The position numbers were made by a program, and so were the translations under genes. Shown one piece after another: positions 56,501 through 64,000 of a DNA stretch of 64,000 bases. Under the pieces are notes generated by a model. It did no database searches and was not told where the DNA came from. It saw nothing but the letters and a program-made list of their open reading frames with translations. Source of the stretch: Arion vulgaris (Eukaryota > Mollusca > Gastropoda > Stylommatophora > Arionidae); contig CM036753.1 of NCBI GenBank assembly GCA_020796225.1, positions 69,927,865 through 69,991,864 on the forward strand, read 5' to 3'. Numbering within the stretch: the stretch's first letter is position 1; every line of letters starts with the position of its first letter.

Positions 56501-59500
56501 GTTGTGGTTGAATTCTGTTCAAGTGATTATTAAGTGTTATGTGCTGGGTTCGAAGTCTAAAAATGGCTCTGACCTCTTCTTGTAAGGTGGTTGATGTTGT
56601 AGGACAGGATTGTAAGTTGGATGTTTTCGAAATTTTTGCACTAGTTAATCAACTGTGTTCCTGGCTAATCAAGCTGTATGGGAGGTCTGACCTTGTCATG
56701 AAGAAGCATTACTTCCTTATTCAGAAAACCTGAATTTTTTTTAAATTGTGTCATGAAGCATTAAGAAAAACTCACTATACAATACAGTCTAAAAATATTG
56801 TACTACAAACAGATATGCCGGATACAAAAACACAGATATCGTAACCTCACTATAAACGGCAATGCAACAAATGTCCTGTTTTAGGGAAGAAGATCAGGAA
56901 TATAGAACAAAGGTAAAATGGATTAAGCGATTAATAAACAACTTGAAGTAACACAATATAAAAGCCCACCAGACCAATCAGCCTGTTGGAAATCTTCTGC
57001 ATCATTTCATTTGTTGTTTGTTGATGAAGTTCAGCACTGATGTTGTATTGAAATTCACTAAGAGATAAATTAAATAAAATAGCTTCCTATGAACTAGAAA
57101 TGTAAAAGATTTTCACATATTTTTCTTTACCAGACAATGCAGTTAAAAACACAGCAGTTTTAACTCCATGAGCCATGCCACGCAATTTTTTCAAGGACTG
57201 TGCATCAGCCATCTGTAATATTTAAAAAAGAAACCACTTGAGATACTTAATACACTGAGAAATATTTGAATGAATAAAGACAACCATTTTCAAGTTTTTT
57301 TTTAATGTGTTGATAGATTTGCTTGTATGGCTACTGTACAAAGCACAGGATAATGGCCCGGGCGGATGTTCTGAGTTCCCTAAGGAATAGAGGGCATGTA
57401 AACGATTAAAGGAATTAGGGTGAGTCTGCAACTCTAACCAGACTGCACAAATACCAAATCAAACATGGTAAAGCTAGACATAAGAATTATACTGGAAGCC
57501 AAAGAAGAATAGTAATCCAACATAAACCGATGTCGTTAGTTGCCAGATGCTGAGAGACATACTGAGGAGGAGATCGGAGCACTTATGTACTAAATGGTTT
57601 GATAAAGATTTTGAACCAAATGAATCCTGTACACGTTTGTGGAATCAAATTATTTCTTATTACTCATTCATTATAAGAAAATTATTCAAATGTAAGTTTC
57701 TGAAATAAGACTACATATTGTAAGTTTATGTATACAGTATAATCATATTCGAGCCTGGGAACAATATCATTACAATAAGATCAAGTTAAAAATGTGTCCG
57801 TTACATAAAAAATTCCCGAACAACGTATTACAGCACTACTACATTTTCAGTGGATGTAGTCCAGAAAATGTGTAGATCAATGCAACTTATTTGAGGTCAC
57901 GGTGTTGTGCTTTTTAAGCAATATGTGTTCTTGAATGTTGTATTGTTATAAAATAGTAGATTAATAATAAACACATTTTTTAGTTGTAAAAAGTGAAAAT
58001 AAAAAATGCAGTACGCCAGTCTCACTGACACATGTTGTTTTCAAACGCGATCGAGTCTGTAATATAAAATTTCTCATTGTATTTATAAATTCTGCGATAT
58101 ACATATGTTTTGCATTAGTTAGCATGTACTTCTTGTATCTAAAACACATAAATTATATGTCAAGCTCACAATCGCTATCACACTGTAAAATAAACGTTTC
58201 AGTGCAACAATGAGGATGTATTTTAATTTTCCTCTTCGAGTGTATCATCTTCCCATCTCCAAGTTATTGTATATTCACTAGTGTCTTGATCGAGACATTA
58301 ATCCAAGTTGTCAGATTAGTTTTTGCCCGTGTGGTGCCCGGCCCACAAGGAAGCAGAGAATAGTACCACTGCTACATACAACGCATGTCGTAAGAGGTAA
58401 CTGATGTAGGATCTAGGGAGCTACCCTAGTAAATAAAAAGCATCGCAGAAATCTGATGTACTGGCCTACTTGTAGATGCGTAACTGAAACAAGTACAACC
58501 GCTTTTAGACTCAGATCACATACAAATCACAAAGAGTGGTTAACAAATAGTCGATATGGAGCATTCGAAGAAGATTAGTTTTATTTGCAAATTTGTGACT
58601 TTTTTGAGCCAGTCAAGGATATGAACGCGAAAATTGCAAAATGGTGATACACTCGTGTTGCTCGAAACGTGTTATTTACAACAAAATTAAAGCCCATGAT
58701 TTTATAAAACGTCTCACTTTTTTATAAATTGTGCAGCATACATATATTTTGCATTAGTTAACATATATTCCATGCATTTAAATACATATATAGTACAAAA
58801 ATGCACCAAGTTCATGACTGTTATTTCATCGTAAATTGCTTGTACAATAGTTCAATAGATGAATGTTTGAGAGTTAATTGGGGTCAAAAGGTACCTTAAT
58901 TGGAGTCAAATAAATAATGTAAACAGTACCTTAATTGGAGTCAAATGTGTAATGTGAAAAGTACCTAAATTGGGGTACAAATATTAATATAAAAAGTACC
59001 TTAATTGGAGCCAAATTAGTAATGTAAAAAATACCACCTTAACTGCAGTCAAATGAGTAATGTGAAAAGTACCTTAATTGCAGTCAAATGAATAATGTTA
59101 AACAGTACCTTAATTGAGTCAAAAAATGATTGAAACCTTGCCAGAGAAATAAAGTATATAGAGCAAATGCTGCACCCAGGTGAGTGGCCAATCTGTAATG
59201 ACTGACTCTAGGCACATCTGATGGGTTTGGTTTATCTTCCAGACCACTTTTAACCATATACCAACCAAGAAATCCCTGAAAGGTTCACATAAAAAACAAT
59301 ATTCAATGAACAATGATATCATATTACTAATCTCTGATTTGAGATGGTTGTTAATGGTTAAATTCACTTCGCTCTGGGCACACCTCAAGGTGCTCAGTCT
59401 GTTAACGGTCTGGCCTTTAAGATAAGGAGTTGTCAACAGGAAGCCATTGGGTAAGGTTCCACCTGGTTATGTTTGATGTTTGGTTGATGATCTGACATGT

Positions 59501-62500
59501 TTGTGGTACGAATGATGGTTCATTGGTGGTTTGTTGGTGGTTCGTAGGTTAATTAATAACATAATCAATATGCAATACATTGTAACATGACGACATTTAC
59601 GATTGATCATACCACTTGGTCGTACAAGAACATGTACCACTTTATACTGCACAATATTCTTCATTATACTTCACATGATGACTTATAAAGGAACAGACTC
59701 TTCTTGGATGCTTCATGTTCTAACTTTTATTATATAAATCTCAACACGTCTGTTCGTTTCCAGTCTCGCTGTCCAAAAGCCCCGTTTCTAAGCTCTTTCC
59801 TCTTACGTCATTTTCTACGTAACTGTCTTGTTGTCATGTGTTGCCCTTCTGTTTTGAGAGTGCAACACATAGTCTATTACGTTATTATTGTATTCTATTG
59901 CTTGTCATGCGCTGGCCACCCCTAGGGCTACTCCTACAAGTCTCTGTCCATAGATAGTAAAGGGTATACATGCTGATGATTCCTGTCATTCACTAGTTAC
60001 ACATACATCTTATTTGTTTCAGAAAGAATCACTGCCTACTCTGTCACATTTGATTCATAATCCTTTCTGATGATTGTATCCTTATTCAGTTCAGTTCTCC
60101 CTATTGGAAAAGTCCATACTTGCTTTGCCCTCAAATGTAGCAGCAAGTGGCATTGGTTGGCATATCTTCACCTTACCATGCAGAAAGCACCGGAATGCTT
60201 GTCACTGCTCAACTTCTATATTAATCTGGTGATTCAATTTCTCAAATTCTGTTTTCACATATCTAGAGCAGAAGACATTTATGATGTATGTCCTGTCTGT
60301 CTCCTACTGGAATAGATGCCATTTCATTTAATTTATGGGCTGGAGAAGACCATCATGGAAGGAGGCATACCATGGAGAAGATGGATTCAGGATGTAACTG
60401 ATGGTTCGAACATGATGGCTGCAGAGGTAGGACATCTGACCTATGAGAGAGATAAATTCCAGAGGACTGTAGGGGTGACAAAGTTCTGCTCAGGACAAGC
60501 TATTTGATGTATCACCATTAATCATTTTTTTAAAGTTGGTCTTTGGATGATATTAGTATATCTCCCAAATCCATACTAAATGCGTCTAAAACCGAATGGT
60601 TGACTTCATTGCAGCACGTTTTACCCCATATGGCTCGATCACTCTTCGCAGAAATGGCACGCCACCTGCCGAGAGTATTACATAAAACATGAGCTTGGCA
60701 ACAATCCTAGGGGTCTGTGGAAAAATGTACTGGAAAAGAAAACCCCCATATTAAATATTTCACTATAAGAACCTTTGAAACCAGCATATCAGCTCATTCA
60801 TTACAGTGAAGTGCACATGTGACTTTGTCCAGATTTGAAACCAGCATATCAGCTCATTCATTACGGTGAAGTGCACATGTGACTTTGTCCAGATTTGAAA
60901 CCAGCATATCAGCTCATTCATTACGGTGAAGTGCACATGTGACTTTGTCCAGATTTGAAACCAGCATATCAGCTCATTCATTACGGTGAAGTGCACATGT
61001 GACTTTGTCCAGATTTGAAACCAGCATATCAGCTCATTCATTACGGTGAAGTGCACATGTGACTTTGTCCAGATTTGAAACCAGCATATCAGCTCATTCA
61101 TTACGGTGAAGTGCACATGTGACTTTGTCCAGATTTGAAACCAGCATATCAGCTCATTCATTACGGTGAAGTGCACATGTGACTTTGTCCAGATTTGAAA
61201 CCAGCATATCAGCTCATTCATTACGGTGAAGTGCACATGTGACTTTGTCCAGATTTGAAACCAGCATATCAGCTCATTCATTACGGTGAAGTGCACATGT
61301 GACTTTGTCCAGATTTGAAACCAGCATATCAGCTCATTCATTACGGTGAAGTGCACATGTGACTTTGTCCAGATTTGAAACCAGCATATCAGCTCATTCA
61401 TTACGGTGAAGTGCACATGTGACTTTGTCCAGATTTGAAACCAGCATATCAGCTCATTCATTACGGTGAAGTGCACATGTGACTTTGTCCAGATTTGAAA
61501 CCAGCATATCAGCTCATTCATTACGGTGAAGTGCACATGTGACTTTGTCCAGATTTGAAACCAGCATATCAGCTCATTCATTACGGTGAAGTGCACATGT
61601 GACTTTGTCCAGATTTGAAACCAGCATATCAGCTCATTCATTACGGTGAAGTGCACATGTGACTTTGTCCAGATTTGAAACCAGCATATCAGCTCATTCA
61701 TTACGGTGAAGTGCACATGTGACTTTGTCCAGATTTGAAACCAGCATATCAGCTCATTCATTACGGTGAAGTGCATTACGGTGAAGTGCACATGTGACTT
61801 TGTCCAGATTTGAACCCACAACCTTCAGAACAACAAGCAACCGTCTTAACCCCTTCTCCATAGTAACCCTCAGTGAAGTACTACTTGTTTATAGCAGTTG
61901 ATGTATGTACAGACTAACCATACCTCCTGGTTTTATTGGGATAGTCCCAGTTTAGTAATTGCTGTCCCAACCAGAAATTCTAAACTTAAAATTCTGTCAC
62001 GATTTCAATTACAATGTACAAATAATAAATTTACCATGTCTGATAATGAAAGATTGTCTCGTATACATTAATATCAGAAATTTAGTGGTTGTCAGATAAC
62101 ATGTAATGTAACTAAACTTGATTGTCGAAATGTAAAACAAAATATTTCACTTAATTGAGAATTGGCAGTATTCTCTATCTTGAATTGTTAGTTGAGAGTT
62201 ATTTTTCTTTTCTCCGACAGCTGTGGGCAAATTTATTTTGCAATATAGATATTTGTTACCAGTGCCGAACTTGGTCCCTGACAGCACACACCACAGAAAG
62301 CTCACCACACGTGAAATGAAATACTTGAGGAAGGTGGTGGGGATCACCAGGAAAAATAGACTACAAAATGATGACATCAGAAGCAGAGTGGGCATAACCT
62401 CATGCACCGAATACCTTGAAAGACAACAAATAGAATGGTTCGGACATTTAATGAGAATGGAATAAAATCAACCACCAACAGCATACAATAAAAAGAGATC

Positions 62501-63291
62501 AGGTTATAGAACCAAGGGAAGACTGTGTGACCAGGAAAAAGATGGATAGACAATATCAAGACTACATTAAATAAACACGGATATAACACACTAAGGCCGA
62601 ATCATCTGGCCTGGAACACAAATTAAAGTTTCCACCCCTACGCTTAACGGCAAGATAACCAACTCCATCACCCACCTGTGGAAGACAATAGACATACAAA
62701 CAATATAAATATATTGTCAATTTCTGTTCTGTGTTAAGTTATTTATTTCTGTGGTTTTCTGTACAAATATTCATACATATTTTACTTATTTAATATAGTT
62801 TGTTTGCATTCGTTCTTATCAACTAAATTAACTACTCTTTGTGATCTGTGTAGTTTGTGCTGAGAATGTGAATATATTGTGCCCCTGTTATGCCGCTGTG
62901 GCATGTAGGACAGGCACTCAAACTTCCGCCATGCATAGTGTATACAAGCAGGTAACTGTCAAATTTTACAAACAAAAAAACCCCACTTTAAAGCATCACA
63001 TCTGGAGTTATACTGTAGCATGGTATCAAATCTGATTGGTCATAGTAAGGCCATCAGAGATGACTCAAGCCAACTAATTTAATATGAAATCCACAAACCT
63101 GTAAACCAAGAAGGCCAGCACATAATGCAAGTCGAGGCTTTGCAGACTGAGATATCCAGCCTTTACGTAAGAAATACAAGGCTGGTAGAAGGAACACAAT
63201 ACCAGTAGTACGTCCCCACATTCTATGGCCCCACTCCATGTAATAGATAAACTTGAAGTCTGACAAAGTCATTTCCTTCTTACTTTCCATA
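50373..63291 (-). CDS. COX15: COX15, heme A synthase, 3' part of gene (six exons; 5' exons outside the window)
   Basis: COX15 is the inner-mitochondrial-membrane enzyme that converts heme O to heme A for cytochrome c oxidase. Exons on the minus strand, 5' to 3': 63291-63099, 59275-59137, 57212-57131, 55138-54984, 52667-52554, 50504-50373, about 815 coding bases. All have AG acceptors and GT donors. Joined, they give the family's C-terminal two thirds in the right order. All four heme-liganding histidines expected from the CtaA/COX15 family are visible: EWGHR in the first exon (with the partner Glu), RLATH in the second, QFNHR in the fourth and AATHQ in the last. Hydrophobic membrane segments alternate with short loops, and the ending LRRLPK-stop resembles vertebrate COX15. 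The N-terminal segment and mitochondrial presequence are missing because the gene runs off the right edge. One junction (59137 to 57212) does not keep phase, see findings. The exon order, ligands and C-terminus make the identification firm; the exact transcript is inferred. Confidence 0.95.
50618..50871 (-). mobile_element. SINE-E in COX15 last intron
   Basis: 12-bp duplication agtactgttaat at 50606-50617 and 50872-50883. Confidence 0.9.
51018..51709. mobile_element. piggyBac-like non-autonomous element (0.7 kb)
   Basis: The left end ACTTTCGCTGCCAC and right end GTGGCAGCAAAAGT are inverted repeats (13 of 14). Outside lie taat (left) and gttaag (right), a worn TTAA site. No transposase inside. 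Confidence 0.6.
51735..52140 (+). pseudogene. RNase H LINE fragment in COX15 last intron
   Basis: [31 protein letters not shown] (acidic box), [20 protein letters not shown] (final box, His-Cys-Pro in place of the usual Pro-Gly-His), then a frame change. No clean target duplication seen. Confidence 0.78.
52554..52667 (-). CDS. COX15: COX15 exon
   Basis: Thirty-eight codons in phase 0 on both sides, [20 protein letters not shown] to LLGMAFGQ. These are two membrane segments around the short Arg/Pro-rich loop seen in COX15. Acceptor aatttccag, donor CAG/gtcagt. Confidence 0.92.
52790..52905 (-). mobile_element. SINE-A-related fragment
   Basis: Shares gctccgatctccttctcag, tatggcaactaacgacacc and the catcatcactgcac motif with the plus-strand fragment at 57500-57600; both resemble the SINE-A 3' end. 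Confidence 0.55.
53095..53305. repeat. 25-bp tandem repeat, about 8 copies
   Basis: agctatcttagaatgttcta ctcaa with small changes, in a COX15 intron. Confidence 0.9.
53320..53985 (-). mobile_element. Partial relative of the 1.3-kb GAA-tailed element
   Basis: Shares gatcgttct, tttatcattctaattgtgat, gtgcttatccttcggtgaag and a GC-rich body with 18651-19950. Open frames of about 100 codons here are in the GC-rich part and show no domains. Confidence 0.65.
54385..54935 (-). pseudogene. L-RT LINE fragment in COX15 intron
   Basis: Minus strand [20 protein letters not shown] is the RT thumb region. Later parts match the family of 15886 (caacaaattaaatggc, agcagattag, cctctgttatctctgaggtc in complement). 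Frame-broken. Confidence 0.78.
54984..55138 (-). CDS. COX15: COX15 exon
   Basis: Completes the Gly codon and reads [18 protein letters not shown], a hallmark of the family, then [23 protein letters not shown]. His48 of the exon (QFNHR) is the third heme ligand. Acceptor acatttcag; donor CTT/gtgagt is a perfect consensus, in phase 0. A LINE remnant starts about 50 bases downstream in the intron. Confidence 0.95.
55467..55774 (+). pseudogene. L-RT1 LINE insertion in COX15 intron
   Basis: [40 protein letters not shown] and [13 protein letters not shown], then a 2-base loss and the family 3' end with (ATT)n. 12-bp duplication tagggctatcat at 55455-55466 and 55775-55786. Very close in sequence to 42388-42690. 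Confidence 0.93.
56271..56598 (-). pseudogene. L-RH1 LINE insertion in COX15 intron
   Basis: Minus strand [40 protein letters not shown] and [20 protein letters not shown], then GAA tail. 10-bp duplication gtaggacagg at 56261-56270 and 56599-56608. Confidence 0.92.
57131..57212 (-). CDS. COX15: COX15 exon
   Basis: A short exon of 27 codons plus one base, [17 protein letters not shown] then TAVFLTALS and the first base of a Gly codon. It corresponds to the conserved RRFAHG...[13 protein letters not shown] stretch of COX15. Acceptor attacag, donor TG/gtaaag. The split Gly codon is completed exactly by the next exon. Confidence 0.9.
57500..57605 (+). mobile_element. SINE-A-related fragment
   Basis: gccaaagaagaatagtaatc, gtcgttagttgccagatgct and ggagatcggagcacttatg mirror 52790-52930. 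Confidence 0.55.
57606..58312. other. COX15 intron, unassigned
   Basis: AT-rich; no clear exon or element. A missing COX15 micro-exon could lie in 57213-59136, but I could not pick one out. Confidence 0.35.
58324..58571 (+). mobile_element. SINE-E in COX15 intron
   Basis: 11-bp duplication agattagtttt at 58313-58323 and 58572-58582. Confidence 0.9.
58860..59125. repeat. 35-bp tandem array next to a COX15 splice donor
   Basis: agtaccttaattggagtcaa atgaataatgtaaaa recurs about seven times with drift; the last unit ends about 12 bases from the exon boundary at 59137. Confidence 0.88.
59137..59275 (-). CDS. COX15: COX15 exon
   Basis: Starts in phase 0 after a cttttcag acceptor and reads [17 protein letters not shown], the conserved loop after the second membrane segment. 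It continues to [19 protein letters not shown]. His32 of the exon is the second heme-ligand histidine. The best donor is CAAG/gtttca, which leaves one base over and does not match the phase-0 start of the next recognised exon. A 35-bp tandem array begins only about 12 bases into the intron. Confidence 0.9.
59276..60334. other. COX15 intron, unassigned
   Basis: Nothing recognised beyond a ttggtggttggtggttcg-type short repeat near 59515-59545. Confidence 0.4.
60335..60513 (+). pseudogene. L-RT6 LINE end in COX15 intron
   Basis: [40 protein letters not shown], then caagctatttgatgt. A deletion removes the RRRGRPRR block present at 45731. Confidence 0.85.
60596..60735 (-). mobile_element. SINE-C 3' fragment in COX15 intron
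   Basis: ttgacttcattgcagcacg, accccatatggctcgatcac, aatggcacgccacctgccga and caacaatcctaggggtctg match SINE-C in complement. Confidence 0.78.
60776..61812. repeat. 60-bp tandem array, 17 nearly identical copies, in COX15 intron
   Basis: The unit runs ccagcatatcagctcattca ttacggtgaagtgcacatgt gactttgtccagatttgaaa. Sixteen complete units appear identical apart from one base in the first. The last unit has a 15-base internal duplication (cattacggtgaagtg). The minus strand is open for 352 codons only because 60 is a multiple of 3. Confidence 0.97.
61795..61868 (-). mobile_element. tRNA-like SINE head at the edge of the 60-bp array
   Basis: Minus strand ATGGAGAAGGGGTTAAGACG and GTGGGTTCAAATCTGGAC are the A- and B-box regions of a SINE head; its following body is the start of the 60-bp unit. 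Confidence 0.75.
61869..62261. other. COX15 intron, unassigned
   Basis: Nothing recognised. Confidence 0.35.
62262..62660 (+). pseudogene. L-RT LINE C-terminal remnant in COX15 intron
   Basis: [40 protein letters not shown] and [16 protein letters not shown], distant relative of the family of 15886. Frame lost after 62465. Confidence 0.82.
63099..63291 (-). CDS. COX15: COX15 exon (most 5' exon in the window)
   Basis: Codes 64 complete codons after one carried-over base. It opens [17 protein letters not shown] and contains EWGHRMWGR, where the Glu and His (exon residues 19 and 22) match the Glu-x-x-His-Arg heme site of the CtaA/COX15 family. A membrane segment [14 protein letters not shown] follows, and the exon ends inside the next one ([11 protein letters not shown]). 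The acceptor is tttgtag before 63291 and the donor is CAG/gtttgt after 63099. The upstream exon must end two bases into a codon and lies beyond 63292; I did not find it in the remaining 700 bases. Confidence 0.93.
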
Positions 63292-64000
63292 CTACAAAAT
63301 AAGCAAATTAAAATTGATGTATGAATATGCAGTTGATAAAAACATATTATACTAAAAATTCTATTCCAAGTAGTACTATACCATTACACACAAGAGAAGC
63401 TATAGCTTAGTGGCCAAATCTGACCTGATTATTCTGTATTCAACGGATGAGGCTGTTTATGAAAGACACAGCTTAGTGAAGCTCTTTTTTTGGAGAGTTA
63501 GCTGGTAGTGTTCTTAACAATGCTTGTCTGTAGGGCTAGGCAATGTGGGGTGTAAGAAATAAGGGTTTGTGGTTTGAATCTTGTGTTTGGTAAAATGTTT
63601 TTCCAGAAGCCCCTAATACTTGTCCACATCAATTTATTGATCATATTCATTGACTCGTGATTCCCTTGGGTTCTTAAAACTCCTTATTCTCTAGCTTAGT
63701 GGTCAGTGCATTTTCTAAGTAGATGTGTCCCCCAGGTTAAAAACCCCAATTGGTGTGAAATTTTATCAGACCGCAACGACTCTCAGGTAGCTCAGTCTCA
63801 AATGAGTATCGGAGAAACACTGGGAAGCAAAGCAGGCCTATATCGTGTTAGCCACATCATCCAACATGCATCGTTGATCAAAGAAAATACAGGCCTAACA
63901 TTGATTTCATCAATAAACCACACAGTATTTTAAAAAAACAGGTTCTTCACTTTACTTATATATACTTTTATATTATACAAATGTGTTCATAGGATAACAT
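63292..64000. other. COX15 intron (5' exons beyond the window), with tRNA-like scraps
   Basis: cttagtggcc near 63410 and gtttgtggtttgaatcttgt near 63565 look like worn SINE heads. No COX15 N-terminal exon (for example the GGxTRLTxSGL region) was found. Confidence 0.45.

Noticed and set aside
60776..61812. CRISPR-like regular repeats
   Set aside because: There are no unique spacers between repeats, and the window is animal DNA.
60763..61821. 352-codon repetitive open frame on the minus strand
   Set aside because: A 60-bp array inside a COX15 intron; every unit is identical at the DNA level, including third positions, so there is no sign of protein selection.

Overview
This window is eukaryotic, AT-rich, intron-bearing animal DNA. 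The one conventional gene I can support is the 3' part of a metazoan COX15 (heme A synthase) gene on the minus strand, with six exons between 50373 and 63291. Its 5' exons lie beyond the right edge. Everything left of about 49.9 kb is intergenic repeat-rich DNA. The density of tRNA-headed SINEs, 5'-truncated LINEs with simple-sequence tails, MITEs and long minisatellites fits a lophotrochozoan animal (a mollusc is my low-confidence guess). Nothing looks bacterial or viral, and I see no operons or ribosome binding sites.

Local names used below. SINE-A: tRNA head, about 430 bp, (ATCA)n tail. SINE-C: tRNA head, about 250 bp. SINE-D: tRNA head, about 240 bp. SINE-E: about 255 bp, no clear tRNA head, (GAA)n tail. 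SINE-H: about 140 bp, (GAA)n tail. L-RH: LINEs with an RNase H domain, mostly GAA-tailed. L-RT: LINEs recognised by the RT 3' region and its basic C-terminus.

Layout. 0-6 kb: SINE-E, SINE-A, an L-RH LINE, two minisatellites and LINE/SINE debris. 6.7-12.7 kb: a 6-kb array of a 39-bp unit. 12.7-17.3 kb: LINE remnants and a (GAT)n microsatellite. 17.6-20 kb: tRNA-like SINE pieces and a 1.3-kb GAA-tailed element with a 15-bp target duplication. 20.7-28.2 kb: hAT-like and mariner-like non-autonomous elements, SINE-D/E copies, a 43-bp minisatellite and a SINE nested in a LINE. 29.4-31.5 kb: a SINE-A split by a 1.5-kb TG...CA insertion carrying a 12-bp repeat. 31.5-49.4 kb: many LINE fragments, several with clean target-site duplications, plus MITEs and nested SINEs. 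49.9-63.3 kb: COX15, with a 76-bp minisatellite in its presumed 3' UTR, a 35-bp array next to a splice donor, and introns filled by at least a dozen insertions, including a nearly perfect 17-copy 60-bp array that grew out of a tRNA-headed SINE.

The elements form a network. SINE-E, SINE-H, the 1.3-kb element and two RNase H LINE families all end in (GAA)n, and the best-preserved ends share the word gaacgc just before it, which suggests shared retrotransposition machinery. Several arrays (60 bp, 73 bp, GAT) start inside or at the tail of a retroelement, so the window shows several cases of satellite birth from transposable elements. I found no convincing new multi-gene biological system.
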